DNA of 41,505 nt from SAR116 cluster bacterium AG-321-A13 (GCA_003283875.1 QBXD01000009.1:1-41505); one strand, 5' to 3'; shown: positions 17,897 to 27,775, counted from the first letter of the stretch. Notes: generated by a model not told the origin, from the sequence alone. Program-made: numbers and translations.

Positions 17897-18760
17897 ATGA
17901 ATCCAAAAAATACAAATATATTTATAGAACCAAAAGAATTAATAAAGAAAATCAATGATGATCCAAATTTTCGTTATAAAATTCTTGATGCAACCTTTTA
18001 TTTACCTAATTCTAGGCTTAACGCAGAACAAGAGTTTAACGATGAACACATAAAAAATTCAGTTTTTTTTGATATAAATAAAATTGCTGCATCAGATAAT
18101 AACTTGCCACATATGATCCCTTCGAAAAATGAGTTCTCATCAATAATGCAAAAACTAGGTGTAAACAAGGATGATGTTATAATATTTTATGATAATTCTC
18201 CTTTTTTATCATCTTCTCGGGGTTGGTTTTTATTTAGGTACTTTGGCCATAATGATATTTTAATTTTAAAAGGTGGTCTTAAGAATTGGAAAAATTGTAA
18301 TGGTGCTGTGTCAAGTAAAAAATCATATCCAAAACAAGGTAATTTTGAAGCCACTATAGAAAGAAAAGAACTTGTAGTTAATTTGAATCAAATGATTTTT
18401 GAATCAAAAAATAATTCTAAGTTGATTTTAGATGCGAGATCAGAAAAAAGATATTTGGGTGAAGAAAAAGAACCTAGACCTGGATTACCTTCAGGCCATA
18501 TTCCCAACTCAAAAAGCATTCCAGCCTCAGATTTAATTTCAAGTGATGGTTACTTGAAATCATTAGAAGAATTAAACGAATATTTTTTAGGAAAAAATAT
18601 TAATAAAAAAGATGATATCATAGCTACATGTGGATCAGGAGTTTCTGCATGCGTTATATCAATAGCTTTGTACTGTTTAGGTAAAGAGGATGTCCCTATT
18701 TATGATGGTTCTTGGACAGAGTGGGCCTCATCTGGACAAAAAATTAAAACAAGTGTTTAA
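17897..18760 (+). CDS. sseA: 3-mercaptopyruvate/thiosulfate sulfurtransferase
   Basis: A two-domain rhodanese of 287 residues that moves sulfur from 3-mercaptopyruvate or thiosulfate to an acceptor. The N-terminal inactive domain (about 8-140) includes IIFYDNS and SSRGWFLFRYFGH. The C-terminal catalytic domain (~155-285) has LDARSEKRYLGEEKEPRPGLPSG split by the usual turn and the catalytic Cys245 in CGSGVSAC. The CGSGV loop favours mercaptopyruvate over thiosulfate. It follows cysK with a GAGG ribosome site and is convergent with the aap operon, ending only 18 bp from aapP. Confidence 0.9.
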   Translation: MNPKNTNIFIEPKELIKKINDDPNFRYKILDATFYLPNSRLNAEQEFNDEHIKNSVFFDINKIAASDNNLPHMIPSKNEFSSIMQKLGVNKDDVIIFYDNSPFLSSSRGWFLFRYFGHNDILILKGGLKNWKNCNGAVSSKKSYPKQGNFEATIERKELVVNLNQMIFESKNNSKLILDARSEKRYLGEEKEPRPGLPSGHIPNSKSIPASDLISSDGYLKSLEELNEYFLGKNINKKDDIIATCGSGVSACVISIALYCLGKEDVPIYDGSWTEWASSGQKIKTSV

Positions 18761-18778
18761 TGATCTCACCTACAAAAC

Positions 18779-19540
18779 TTAGTGATTAAGTATTTGACTT
18801 AAAAATAACTTAGTTCTGTCATTTTTAGGATTATTAAAGAAATTTTTAGGATCACTTTGTTCAATTATTTCCCCTTCATCCATAAAAATAACACTATCCG
18901 CAACTTTTTTTGCGAAACCCATTTCATGAGTAACAACCAACATTGTCATTCCGGTTTCAGCGAGCTCTATCATAGTGTCTAAAACCTCTTTTATCATTTC
19001 AGGATCTAAAGCTGATGTTGGTTCATCAAAAAGCATAATTTTAGGTTGCATGCATAATGATCTTGCTATTGCAACTCTTTGTTGTTGTCCACCAGATAAT
19101 TGACCTGGGAATTTCAAAGCTTGTTCCGGTATTTTAACACGTGTTAACAATTCCATTGCTAGTTCATTCGCTTCTTTTTTTGGAAGACCTTTGACCCAGA
19201 TTGGTGCTAAAGTACAGTTTTCGAGAACAGTTAAATGAGGAAAAAGGTTAAAAGATTGGAATACCATTCCAACGTCGCTTCTTATTGATTCAAGATTTTT
19301 TAAATCACCGGTAAGTTTGACGTCATTAACTATAATATCTCCTTTTTGGTGGACTTCCAGACGATTTATGCATCTAATAAGTGTTGACTTACCAGAACCT
19401 GACGGACCACATATAACAATACGTTCACCTTGATTAACACCCAGAGAAATATTTTTTAAAACATGAAATGTTCCAAACCATTTGTGCATTTCTTTAATTT
19501 CAATAACTGGTTTAGATAATTTGTTTTTATTTTTTACCAT
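18779..19540 (-). CDS. aapP: general L-amino acid ABC transporter, ATPase
   Basis: ATP-binding subunit of the Aap/Bzt importer for polar amino acids such as Glu, Gln, Asp and Asn. The 253 residues contain Walker [10 protein letters not shown] (~45), signature [15 protein letters not shown] and Walker [14 protein letters not shown], then the switch region [16 protein letters not shown]. It is the last gene of the aapJ-aapQ-aapM-aapP operon, 8 bp after aapM. It may also energise the ATPase-less transporter at 28569-30732 (inference). Confidence 0.93.
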   Translation of the reverse strand: MVKNKNKLSKPVIEIKEMHKWFGTFHVLKNISLGVNQGERIVICGPSGSGKSTLIRCINRLEVHQKGDIIVNDVKLTGDLKNLESIRSDVGMVFQSFNLFPHLTVLENCTLAPIWVKGLPKKEANELAMELLTRVKIPEQALKFPGQLSGGQQQRVAIARSLCMQPKIMLFDEPTSALDPEMIKEVLDTMIELAETGMTMLVVTHEMGFAKKVADSVIFMDEGEIIEQSDPKNFFNNPKNDRTKLFLSQILNH

Positions 19541-19548
19541 TTTTTATC

Positions 19549-20658
19549 TCACTTGTGATCAGTGTTTAATTTATTTTCAAGCCAGAGAGAATATCTAGAC
19601 ATCGCGAAGCAACTTACAAAGAAGAATAATGCCACAAATAAATATGTTTCTGTAGATAAACCATTCCATTTTGTATCAGCTAATGCGGCTCTTCCTATAC
19701 CAAGAGGATCTAATAACCCTATCACCACAACAAGTGTTGTATCCTTATATAGCCCTATAAAAGTATTCATTATACCAGGTATTGAAATTTTTAGGGCTTG
19801 AGGAAGTGTTATAAATCTAGTTGTTTGCCAATAATTCATACCTAGAGCGTCTGCTGCTTCGTATTGACCTTTTGGAATTGCTTGGATGCCTCCCCTAATA
19901 ACTTCGGCAATATAGGCAGCTGAAAAAAAGGTAAACATGATGATAACCCTAACCAAGATACTAAAATTAGTGCCAGGGGGCATGAAATAGTTAAGCATTG
20001 AAGAAGCTACAAAAAGTAAGGTTATTAATGGGACACCTCTCATAAATTCTATGAAACAAATGCTTAATGTTCTAACCACAGTTAATTTAGATTGTCTACC
20101 AAGGGCTAAAAGTATACCAATAGGCAGTGAACACACAATACCCGTAACTCCTAAAATAACAGTAAGCATAAATCCACCAAATAAACTATATTCAATCTTA
20201 GCTAGCCCAAAAAAACCGCCATTTATTAAAATAAAAGCAAAGAAAGGGAAAATTCCACTAAACCATAATAGCCATTTCCTCTTCGGCAAGTCTGGATATA
20301 ATAAGGGTGCAAAGGCAATAAACATTGTTAAAAATGAAATATCAATTCTCCACCTTTCTGCTTCAGGATAGAAGCCATAAACAAACTGCCCTACTCTTCT
20401 AGTTATAACTGCCCAACAGGCACCATCATTAATTTTTCTACATTCTATTTTTGAATCTGCATCAAATACAGCATCAAAAAAGAACCAACCAATTATTCCG
20501 TCTATTAAATAATAAACCAGCACTACCGAAACAATTGTTAATAAAGTATTGCTTATGGATGAAAACAAATTATTTCTAATCCAACCATAAAAGCCAACAG
20601 TCCCTGGTGGGGGTGGAAGATTTGGATATGAACCTGGTTTATACATTTCTGTACTCAT
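19549..20658 (-). CDS. aapM: general L-amino acid ABC transporter, permease 2
   Basis: Inner-membrane permease of 369 residues, the usual size for AapM/BztC, which is longer than ordinary His/Glu permeases because of extra N-terminal helices. The N-terminus has the Pro-rich PNLPPPPGTVGFYGWIRNN stretch typical of this subunit. The C-terminal half carries the His/Glu/Gln permease signature (FFSAAYIAEVIRGGIQAIPKG then YEAADALGM) that docks to AapP. It sits 1 bp after aapQ and 8 bp before aapP. Confidence 0.93.
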   Translation of the reverse strand: MSTEMYKPGSYPNLPPPPGTVGFYGWIRNNLFSSISNTLLTIVSVVLVYYLIDGIIGWFFFDAVFDADSKIECRKINDGACWAVITRRVGQFVYGFYPEAERWRIDISFLTMFIAFAPLLYPDLPKRKWLLWFSGIFPFFAFILINGGFFGLAKIEYSLFGGFMLTVILGVTGIVCSLPIGILLALGRQSKLTVVRTLSICFIEFMRGVPLITLLFVASSMLNYFMPPGTNFSILVRVIIMFTFFSAAYIAEVIRGGIQAIPKGQYEAADALGMNYWQTTRFITLPQALKISIPGIMNTFIGLYKDTTLVVVIGLLDPLGIGRAALADTKWNGLSTETYLFVALFFFVSCFAMSRYSLWLENKLNTDHK

Positions 20659-20659
20659 T

Positions 20660-21823
20660 TTATCTTCCCACTAATTTAACTTTATTATTATACCAGTTCA
20701 TAAAAGCCGAAATACTTAATGAAACTGATAAATAAATTAACATAACTATTACCATTGTTTCCATTTCTCTACCTGTTTGGTTTAGAGAAATACCACCAAG
20801 TGTTGCTACAAGATCCATATAACCAATTGCTATTGCTAATGAAGAATTCTTGGTTAAATTTAAATACTGACTGGTTAAAGGCGGAATTATAACTCTTCTA
20901 GCTTGAGGCAAAATCACTAATTTCATTACTTTTGAAGATTTTAAACCAATTGATTCAGCAGCTTCTCTTTGACCTTTGTCAACAGCCAAGATTCCAGCCC
21001 TTACTATTTCTGCAATAAAAGCGGCCGTATAAATACCTAATGCGAAAGTCAATGCGGCAAGCTCAGGGCTCATGTGCATACCACCCCTAAAATTGAACCC
21101 CTTTAATGCAGGTATCTCTAAAGAAATTGGCATTCCAGAAATAACAAAAGCAATTAGAGGTAATGAAATTAATACAAAAAAATTAATCCAGAAAACTGGA
21201 TACTGTACGCCTGTTAAATCTTGTTTTTTCTTAGCATATTTGAAAAATAAAACTGAAAAAATTATGGCAATTACTAAAAACAAATATACAAGTTCGATTC
21301 CATTTTCCGTTAATGGCTTTGGAATATAAAAACCTCTGTTAGAAAGAAAAGTCACATCAGCTAAGTTTAAGGCTTTTCTTGGATGTGGAAGAGTATTAAT
21401 TATTATACCGTGCCATAGAAGTATATGTAATAAAATAGGAACATTTCTCGTAAATTCTATATACCAGTATGCGATTTTACTGGCTAACCAATTTTTGGAT
21501 AATCTTATTATTCCCAAAGAAATTCCTAAAACTGTGGCTAGAATTATACCAAATACTGCAACTAAACCTGTGTTTAAAAGGCCAACAATGCCTGCTCTTA
21601 AATGACTATCTCTATTATTATAGTCAATTAAGTATTGATTTATATCGTAGCCAGCTGGAATAAATAAAAATTCAAAACTAATGTCTTTCCCAAGAGCTTT
21701 AAAATTTGCATCAACATTTGATATTAACCATGATAAAAACCAACCGATGCACAACAAAACAAATATTTGCACAATTATTTCTCGGCTTTTTTCATTTCGC
21801 CATATGTTGCTTAAAAAACTCAT
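20660..21823 (-). CDS. aapQ: general L-amino acid ABC transporter, permease 1
   Basis: Inner-membrane permease of 387 residues, partner of AapM. It has about eight transmembrane segments; family marks include FIPAGYDINQYLIDY near 50, ILLHILLWHGI in the middle, and the coupling motif IYTAAFIAEIVRAGILAVDKG followed by QREAAESIGL. ATG at 21823. A stable hairpin lies between aapJ and this gene, which likely lowers its expression relative to the binding protein. Confidence 0.93.
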   Translation of the reverse strand: MSFLSNIWRNEKSREIIVQIFVLLCIGWFLSWLISNVDANFKALGKDISFEFLFIPAGYDINQYLIDYNNRDSHLRAGIVGLLNTGLVAVFGIILATVLGISLGIIRLSKNWLASKIAYWYIEFTRNVPILLHILLWHGIIINTLPHPRKALNLADVTFLSNRGFYIPKPLTENGIELVYLFLVIAIIFSVLFFKYAKKKQDLTGVQYPVFWINFFVLISLPLIAFVISGMPISLEIPALKGFNFRGGMHMSPELAALTFALGIYTAAFIAEIVRAGILAVDKGQREAAESIGLKSSKVMKLVILPQARRVIIPPLTSQYLNLTKNSSLAIAIGYMDLVATLGGISLNQTGREMETMVIVMLIYLSVSLSISAFMNWYNNKVKLVGR

Positions 21824-21850
21824 TTATGAATTCTATATCTAATTAAGAGT

Positions 21851-21887
21851 AAAAAAGCTGTATCTAAAATATAAACACAGCTTTTTT
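21851..21887 (-). terminator. hairpin between aapJ and aapQ
   Basis: AAAAAAGCTGT and ACAGCTTTTTT form a perfect 11-bp stem around a 15-nt loop, ending in a T run on either strand. Its place directly after the binding-protein gene fits a partial terminator or 3' mRNA stabiliser that gives more AapJ than permease. Confidence 0.8.
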
Positions 21888-21895
21888 TAAAAGTC

Positions 21896-22918
21896 TTATT
21901 TAATTGGTGGTATGTAGAATAGTCCACCATCTCTGTAAAGTTGGTTCATACCTCTAGCAATTTTAAGAGGTGTGCTCATGCCAAGGTTTTTTTCGAAAAC
22001 TTCTTCATAGTTTCCTACTTGACCAATAATATTAACAGCCCAATCAGCAGATAAACCTAATTTAGAAATACCTTGTAAAGGATCTTTACCTAACAAACGG
22101 TTGATTTCTTTGTTTTTATTATCTTTTCCAGCCAAAGATTTAACATTAGCTGAAGTTATACCTAATTCTTCACCAGCCATCATAGCTTTTAAAGTCCAAG
22201 CAACTATATCTGCCCACTGATCATCACCATGTCTAACAACAGGTCCTAAAGGCTCTTTAGATACAATCTCAGGTAAAACCATGTGGTCAGCAGGATTATC
22301 AAAACTTGACATTGTTGCATATAGTCCTGAAGCATCAGTTGTATACACATCACATCTTCCAGCTTTATATAATTCTTGTGCTTCAGCATTAGTTTCAATT
22401 GGAACTGGATTATATTTCATTCCATTTCCAGCAAAAAATTCAGCAAGGTTTAATTCTGTAGTTGTACCAGTTTGAATACATACTGATGCTCCGTCCAAAC
22501 CTTTAGCAGATTTAACACCTAAAGCTTTAGGAACCATAAAACCTTGGCCGTCATAATAACTGACACCTACAAAAGTTTGCGATAAATCAACATCTCTTGA
22601 AAAAGTCCATGTTGTATTTCTTGAAAGTATTTCACCTTCACCTGCAGCTAATTTTGTAAAACGTGTTTTACCAGTTGCAGTCGTGTAATTAACTTTATCT
22701 GCATCACCTAATGTTGCTGCTGCTACTGCTCTACAAAAGTCGACATCAAAACCAGTCCACTTTCCTTTATCGTCAGGTGCAGCAAAACCAGCTAAACCAG
22801 TATTAATGATACAGTTTAACTTACCTCTTGCTCTCACGTCGTCTAAAGTGCTTGCTAAAACTGATCCAGCAAACATCACTCCAGCAGTCGCAGCTGCTAA
22901 AAGTATTTTTGTTTTCAT
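21896..22918 (-). CDS. aapJ: general L-amino acid-binding periplasmic protein
   Basis: Periplasmic substrate-binding protein of the Aap/Bzt importer, 340 residues. It has a clear signal peptide (1-22, ending SVLA) followed by LDDVRARGKLNCIINTGLAGF, split across the mature start. Family marks are WTGFDVDFCRAVAAATLGD, LSRNTTWTFSRD and the C-terminal RGMNQLYRDGGLFYIPP. The start ATG at 22918 has GGAG about 8 nt upstream. Its codon use looks richer in G and C than its neighbours, as expected for a very highly expressed binding protein in oligotrophic marine bacteria. Confidence 0.95.
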   Translation of the reverse strand: MKTKILLAAATAGVMFAGSVLASTLDDVRARGKLNCIINTGLAGFAAPDDKGKWTGFDVDFCRAVAAATLGDADKVNYTTATGKTRFTKLAAGEGEILSRNTTWTFSRDVDLSQTFVGVSYYDGQGFMVPKALGVKSAKGLDGASVCIQTGTTTELNLAEFFAGNGMKYNPVPIETNAEAQELYKAGRCDVYTTDASGLYATMSSFDNPADHMVLPEIVSKEPLGPVVRHGDDQWADIVAWTLKAMMAGEELGITSANVKSLAGKDNKNKEINRLLGKDPLQGISKLGLSADWAVNIIGQVGNYEEVFEKNLGMSTPLKIARGMNQLYRDGGLFYIPPIK

Positions 22919-22942
22919 ATTATTTCTCCACTATTAAAATTT

Positions 22943-22957
22943 TCATGATTATCATGA
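22943..22957 (-). promoter_or_regulatory. inverted repeat in the aapJ leader
   Basis: TCATGAT and ATCATGA form a perfect 7-1-7 palindrome 25 bp before the aapJ ATG. It could be an operator for a dimeric regulator. It differs from the Fur-like box near 6066 (10 of 14 positions only), so it is not called as Fur. Confidence 0.45.
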
Positions 22958-23105
22958 TTTTGTTAGTACTTTCGTTCTTATTTAGTATAGTTTCAAGATA
23001 AAAATTAAAAATTTTTTTTAAAATGTTTATAGATTAAACATTATTTGGGATAAAATTATCTAAAAATTAATTTAGAAGACAGAAGTTAGGTTCAGTTAAT
23101 AATCC

Positions 23106-24293
23106 ATGAAGCAAGAAGATAAAAATTTACATATAGAAACAATTACTTCACATGTTGGAAAAAATCCTCATGAAAACCACGGTATACCATCACCTCCAGT
23201 ATATAGAACAAGTACTATTTTAAACAAGACAATGGAGTCTTATAAAAATAAAGATTTAAAATACACTTATGGAAGAAATGGGACGCCTACTTCAGAGTCA
23301 TTAATCAAAGCAATTTCTTCAATATATAATGCAGAAGGATGTGTTCTTGCTTCTTCTGGAATGAACGCTATAACAACTGGATTAATGTCATTAATAAAAT
23401 CTGGCGATCATATTTTGTTACCTGATTCTGTATATGGATCAACTAGACGATTTGCTAAAGAAGAATTTCCCAGATTAAATATTGATTATGAGTTTTACAA
23501 CTCAAGAGATTTAAAAAATTTAGAAAGTCTGATCAAAGAAAATACAAAAGCAATTTATTTAGAAAGTCCAGGTACATATACTTTTGAGGTAATTGACATA
23601 ATTAAGGTTATGGAAATTTGTAAAAAATATGATTTAAAATCTTTAATAGACAATACTTGGGCTACTGCAATTTATTTCAATCCATTTGATTTTGGTGTTA
23701 ATATTGTAATTGAAGCCATAACAAAATATATCTCTGGTCATTCTGATATTATGATGGGGGTAGTTCTTGCAAATAATGAAGATCTCGTAGGAATCGAAAG
23801 GTGGACTAAAAACGCTGGAGTTTATGTTAGCCCTGACGATATTTTCATGTCTCTTAGAGGTTTAAGAACACTTCCTTTAAGATTAGAACAATCATCTTTT
23901 AACAGTTTGAAATTAGCTAAATTTTTGGAAAATCTTAAAGAAGTAAAATATGTAATGCATCCTGCTTTAACTCAACATCCTGATCATAAATTATGGAAAA
24001 GAGATTTTAAAGGCGCATCTGGTCTTTTTGCTATCGAATTTAACGACAATATCTCTGAAGAAGCAGTTAATAAATTAGCTAACAGCCTTAAAATTTTTGG
24101 AATTGGTTCTTCTTGGGGAGGATATTCAAGCTTAATATCAATGATGAATGTTTCAGAATCTAGAAATATTAAAACAAGTTATATCCCGAAAGGTGTTTAT
24201 CTAAGGATTTATACCGGCTCGGAAAATATAAATGACTTATTAAATGACTTCAAAAATGGGATAAAAATTTTAAGAAAATTCTTAAAACTTTAA
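23106..24293 (+). CDS. metC: cystathionine beta-lyase
   Basis: PLP enzyme that splits cystathionine to homocysteine, pyruvate and ammonia. The 395 residues follow the Cys/Met metabolism PLP family: YTYGRNGTPT near 57, ASSGMNAITTGLMSL, SVYGSTRRF, and the PLP Lys207 in AITKYISGHSDIMMG. The late GIGSSWGGYSSL and RIYTGSEN segments fit MetC rather than cystathionine gamma-synthase or MetZ. ATG at 23106. It is divergent from aapJ and convergent with the dioxygenase gene, so it is probably a single-gene unit. I saw no SAM riboswitch before it. Confidence 0.88.
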   Translation: MKQEDKNLHIETITSHVGKNPHENHGIPSPPVYRTSTILNKTMESYKNKDLKYTYGRNGTPTSESLIKAISSIYNAEGCVLASSGMNAITTGLMSLIKSGDHILLPDSVYGSTRRFAKEEFPRLNIDYEFYNSRDLKNLESLIKENTKAIYLESPGTYTFEVIDIIKVMEICKKYDLKSLIDNTWATAIYFNPFDFGVNIVIEAITKYISGHSDIMMGVVLANNEDLVGIERWTKNAGVYVSPDDIFMSLRGLRTLPLRLEQSSFNSLKLAKFLENLKEVKYVMHPALTQHPDHKLWKRDFKGASGLFAIEFNDNISEEAVNKLANSLKIFGIGSSWGGYSSLISMMNVSESRNIKTSYIPKGVYLRIYTGSENINDLLNDFKNGIKILRKFLKL

Positions 24294-24298
24294 AGAAA

Positions 24299-25183
24299 TT
24301 AGATCAATTTCTCTTCGCCTAAGACAGTTGTTCTTCTCATATCCCTAGTTTCTTTCAAATCATCATAAGCCCTCGCTCTATGCATTGTTTGTCTATTATC
24401 CCATATTATTAGATCATTTTTTGACCATTCATGAACATACTTAAATTTTAATTGGGTAGCATATTCAATCAAATCATCAATAAAACACATTGAATCTGGC
24501 CTTATCCAATTTTTTATTTTACCAATATGGCTTGATAAGAAAATTGTTTTCCTATTTGTTACTTTATTTTTTCTTACAAGAGGTTGTTCAACAGGAGTAA
24601 AATTTTTAATTTCTTCTGATGATAGCTCTTTAACCATATCAAAACCTAGTCTTTGTCGGGAATATATCAGAGAATGTTCACAAATCATTTTATCGATTTT
24701 ATCTTTAGTTTTCTTTTCTAGACTATCATAAGCATTTCTCATATCCGCAAACTCTGTATTACCTCCTACATTTGATATATTTCTTGCTGACAAAAGAGAA
24801 TATTTTGCAGGAATTTGTTTAAAAGAACTATCGGTATGCCATAAACGATTACCTAAATTAAATATTCTTCTTGGATCATCTTGAGTAAAAGGTTTATTGT
24901 TTTTATCAAGGTTAGATACATCTGCTAAATCTGTAGATAATCGTCTATCTTTCTCTTTAGTAATGTTAGATTTATTTCCAGAAGCCTCGATTTCTCCAAA
25001 ATATTTAGTAAATTTCACCTGTTCATCATCATCTATATTTTGATTTCTAAAAACTAAAATAGTTAACTTATTAATAGCATTATCAATCTCTTTTACAATT
25101 TTGTTATCTAATTTTTTTTTTAAATCCACTCCAGAAACAAACCCAACAAAGTCTGGGGATTCAGTTCTTGTTTCTATAATCAT
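24299..25183 (-). CDS. TauD/TfdA-family dioxygenase
   Basis: A 2-oxoglutarate-dependent Fe(II) dioxygenase of about 294 residues. The iron-binding facial triad is visible as His116 and Asp118 in WHTDSSF and His268 in TMHRARAYD, with the 2OG-binding Arg just after. Family layout is closer to TfdA (2,4-D/alkanoate-type ethers) than to taurine dioxygenase, but the substrate cannot be read. The start is the ATG at 25183, which has GGAG 8 nt upstream; a TTG four codons earlier overlaps that site and is rejected. It is convergent with metC. Confidence 0.88.
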   Translation of the reverse strand: MIIETRTESPDFVGFVSGVDLKKKLDNKIVKEIDNAINKLTILVFRNQNIDDDEQVKFTKYFGEIEASGNKSNITKEKDRRLSTDLADVSNLDKNNKPFTQDDPRRIFNLGNRLWHTDSSFKQIPAKYSLLSARNISNVGGNTEFADMRNAYDSLEKKTKDKIDKMICEHSLIYSRQRLGFDMVKELSSEEIKNFTPVEQPLVRKNKVTNRKTIFLSSHIGKIKNWIRPDSMCFIDDLIEYATQLKFKYVHEWSKNDLIIWDNRQTMHRARAYDDLKETRDMRRTTVLGEEKLI

Positions 25184-25278
25184 ATTAATCTCCAAATTTA
25201 TTTTTTTTAAAAAATATATGGTTATATCTGTATAATTGATTATAAAATCTAAGTTGTAAAATCAAAAGAGTTAAATTT

Positions 25279-25764
25279 ATGTATTTTGTTAAAACTAATA
25301 AATTATTACTATTAATAACTTTGTTATTTTTAAATTTAAGCTTTAACGTGTTTGGCATTGATAAATTAGATGGTGCATGGTTTGAATGTGAATTCTCTGG
25401 TAAAACTAGTGAACCAACTGATAATTGTAACATGCTAGATAATGACGGTTTCATTTTTTCGAACAATATTGCGGCACATATATCAGTAATTGATAGTCAA
25501 GAAACAAATTGTAAAAAAAATAAAATTGGTCAATGTTTTCAAAGCAACTTAAGCTTTATAACGATAAGACAAGGTAGAGAGGACAAAGTGAAGTTTGAAA
25601 ATAGTAAGTTAATATTAACCTTTTTAGGTTGCGGTCAAGTCTTTCACCTAACAAATAAAACAGACTACGTTGAAGCTAAACCTGATGAAAAAAAGTGCTT
25701 CTGGGCAGGTAAAAAAGTTTTCTATTTAAAAAAATACGATGGTAAATTAATATTTAAGAAATAA
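25279..25764 (+). CDS. secreted Cys-rich protein, unknown function
   Basis: I do not recognise this 161-residue protein. It begins with a hydrophobic signal peptide (about 1-26) ending near VFG. The mature part starts with DGAWFECEFSGKT and contains six Cys, an even number that fits disulfides in the periplasm. Beta-rich composition with a GxW start is reminiscent of lipocalin-like or small secreted barrel proteins, but this is weak. It is 13 bp before a membrane-protein gene on the same strand, and probably cotranscribed. Confidence 0.7.
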   Translation: MYFVKTNKLLLLITLLFLNLSFNVFGIDKLDGAWFECEFSGKTSEPTDNCNMLDNDGFIFSNNIAAHISVIDSQETNCKKNKIGQCFQSNLSFITIRQGREDKVKFENSKLILTFLGCGQVFHLTNKTDYVEAKPDEKKCFWAGKKVFYLKKYDGKLIFKK

Positions 25765-25777
25765 TCAATAGAATATC

Positions 25778-26254
25778 ATGTATATATTAAGACAAACAAA
25801 CTTACTTAAATTTGGATTAATAACAATTGGGATAATAATAGCTCTTTTTTGTTTTTATGTAATTGTTGGCTTTCTAGGTATACAATATATTATGGAACCA
25901 TATAAATATGGGACTTTTTTTGCCTGGGTGATTATTTTATTTGGTATTTTTTATAGGTTTACTTTTTTACTTTTAACTATTGGTGTTTTTTTTGGTATCA
26001 TAAACGTACTAGAGTGGCATCTAATATTTGCTATTTTATTCACTTTACCAAGTCTTCTTTTTATTTTTCCTAAACAAATTCTTAACTTTAAAATGGGGAC
26101 AAAAAAAACAGAAAAGAAAGATAATGATTTTAATGTGTATACTAATACTAATAGACAACAGACTATGAAAAGATTTAAAACTAAATCTCAAAATAATGAA
26201 GTAATTGATGGAGATTATGAGATTATTAATGAAAATGATAAAAATAAAAATTAA
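25778..26254 (+). CDS. small membrane protein, unknown function
   Basis: A 158-residue protein with three hydrophobic segments (about 14-36, 46-70 and 75-103) and a hydrophilic, Lys/Asn-rich C-terminal tail of some 50 residues that probably faces the cytoplasm. No known family motif was recognised. It follows the secreted protein by 13 bp and overlaps the convergent phosphatase gene by 4 bp at its 3' end. Confidence 0.65.
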   Translation: MYILRQTNLLKFGLITIGIIIALFCFYVIVGFLGIQYIMEPYKYGTFFAWVIILFGIFYRFTFLLLTIGVFFGIINVLEWHLIFAILFTLPSLLFIFPKQILNFKMGTKKTEKKDNDFNVYTNTNRQQTMKRFKTKSQNNEVIDGDYEIINENDKNKN

Positions 26255-26814
26255 TCATTTAATTTTAAATAGTATGATTTTTTTGTTTTCATATCATAAA
26301 CTACCATTCCTCCACTTGGTAATGAAATGCCGGTGAAAGCTTGAATTACCACATAATGAGTAACCATCAAATAAGTACCTGTTTTTATTTGAAGTTTGTT
26401 AATCAATTTATTTAGCTCAGCTAGCGTTTTATCTTTATTTACATGTCCTTCATAAAAAGAATTAAGACCTTTGTGAGTAACAAATTTACCTATTTTTAAG
26501 AATGATGCAGTATCTTTACACCTACACCAAAAACTTGAAAAAATTTTTGTAAATGTTATTTGAAATTTTTTGAAAATTTCTCCTAACATCTCACTTTGGT
26601 AAATACCATTCGCATCAAGATTTCTTTGAGTAGAACAATCATCTATCTTAAAATTTGAAGGATCTCCGTTTCCAGGTGCCAAAGCATGTCTCATAAAAAT
26701 TATTTTGTTGTGACTGGCTTTTTTAAAGTTTTCTATTAAAATGTAATCTTCACTTGCATGAGTGTTGTTGCCTAATAAAATGCAAAAAATAGATATCAAA
26801 AGTGTTCTAAACAT
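26251..26814 (-). CDS. histidine phosphatase family protein, exported
   Basis: A phosphoglycerate-mutase-like phosphatase of about 187 residues. The RH signature is Arg42-His43 in IIFMRHALAPG and the second catalytic His is in VTHYVVIQAFTG. An N-terminal hydrophobic segment ending near NNTHA is a likely signal peptide, suggesting a periplasmic enzyme. The start is set at ATG 26814; a TTG five codons earlier is possible. The substrate is unknown. It is convergent with the membrane protein gene, with a 4-bp overlap. Confidence 0.83.
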   Translation of the reverse strand: MFRTLLISIFCILLGNNTHASEDYILIENFKKASHNKIIFMRHALAPGNGDPSNFKIDDCSTQRNLDANGIYQSEMLGEIFKKFQITFTKIFSSFWCRCKDTASFLKIGKFVTHKGLNSFYEGHVNKDKTLAELNKLINKLQIKTGTYLMVTHYVVIQAFTGISLPSGGMVVYDMKTKKSYYLKLND

Positions 26815-26854
26815 TACTTTAAAATACAAATCATTTTAAAACCTACAAACTTTT

Positions 26855-27739
26855 TTATGATTTTTTTTGAGTTTCTCTTCTTATAATAATCAATGAAGAG
26901 GAAATTATTATTAAAGTTCCAATATAAAAAGTTGAAGTTAATGATTCATTAAATAAATAAACACCTATCAAAATACCAATTGGAACTGATATATATCTTA
27001 AAGGAGCCAACAGGCTTGCTGGTGCTAACTTCAGGCTATATGCTAAACAAATTTGTTGAAAGCTAGAAACCACACCAATAACAATCAAAACAATTAGAAC
27101 CTCATCATAGTTAGGCCATTCAGTTTTGATTAACATACAAATAACTAAGAAAACTATGGCTCCGAATATATTATACCATAATGCTGTAGTTGCAGGATGA
27201 TCTGTTTGACCAAGTTTTCTAACAGATAGCGTCATAAGTGCTCCAAAAAAAGGTGAAAAAACACCTAACACTAATCCATAGTTAAACCAATTTTCTTTTA
27301 AAGGATCCAGTATTAGTATTACTCCTATAAATCCAATTAAAGCTATTATTCGTCTAAACCATCCGACAACTTCCTTTATGACAATAGGTGCAAGTAAGGT
27401 AATAAATATTGGCATTGTTTGAAATAAAGTGGTCATAAGGCTTAGATCTATAAATTGTAGTGCCGCAAACAAGCATCCAAAAGAGCCTAAACCAGTTATA
27501 GTCCTAATCATCAGACCAGACTTGGATTCTATTTGAAAAGCATATGATTTGCGTTGAAAATATGCCGTTATCATTAGTAAAGGGATACAAAACAAATATC
27601 TAAAAAATAAAACCATAAAAACTGAAAGATCACCTGCTATCAGTTTTACTAAACTGGCTATAGTTATCGTGCATATAACTTCAGTTATGGAAAAGGAAAC
27701 TCCAAGAGGAATATTTGAATTATTATTCGTTAGTGACAT
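26855..27739 (-). CDS. EamA/DMT-family transporter
   Basis: A 294-residue inner-membrane permease with ten predicted transmembrane helices made of two EamA repeats. The second repeat ends with LAPASLLAPLRYISVPIGILIG split over helix 9, the typical conserved region. The family exports or imports small metabolites (amino acids, SAM, nucleosides); the substrate is unknown. It is 40 bp upstream (in the transcription sense) of the phosphatase gene on the same strand, and 36 bp downstream of tRNA-Pro. Confidence 0.88.
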   Translation of the reverse strand: MSLTNNNSNIPLGVSFSITEVICTITIASLVKLIAGDLSVFMVLFFRYLFCIPLLMITAYFQRKSYAFQIESKSGLMIRTITGLGSFGCLFAALQFIDLSLMTTLFQTMPIFITLLAPIVIKEVVGWFRRIIALIGFIGVILILDPLKENWFNYGLVLGVFSPFFGALMTLSVRKLGQTDHPATTALWYNIFGAIVFLVICMLIKTEWPNYDEVLIVLIVIGVVSSFQQICLAYSLKLAPASLLAPLRYISVPIGILIGVYLFNESLTSTFYIGTLIIISSSLIIIRRETQKKS

Positions 27740-27775
27740 ATGTAGTTTTCATTCTAAATCTTTTTTGATGATTTA

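Noticed and set aside
22919-23105. A SAM riboswitch before metC
   Set aside because: No SAM-II, SAM-V or similar conserved core could be found in the short, AT-rich leader.
25185-25466. A 93-codon open frame on the minus strand
   Set aside because: It lies antisense to the secreted-protein gene, which has a signal peptide and a better coding pattern, and its own product looks like a shadow translation.
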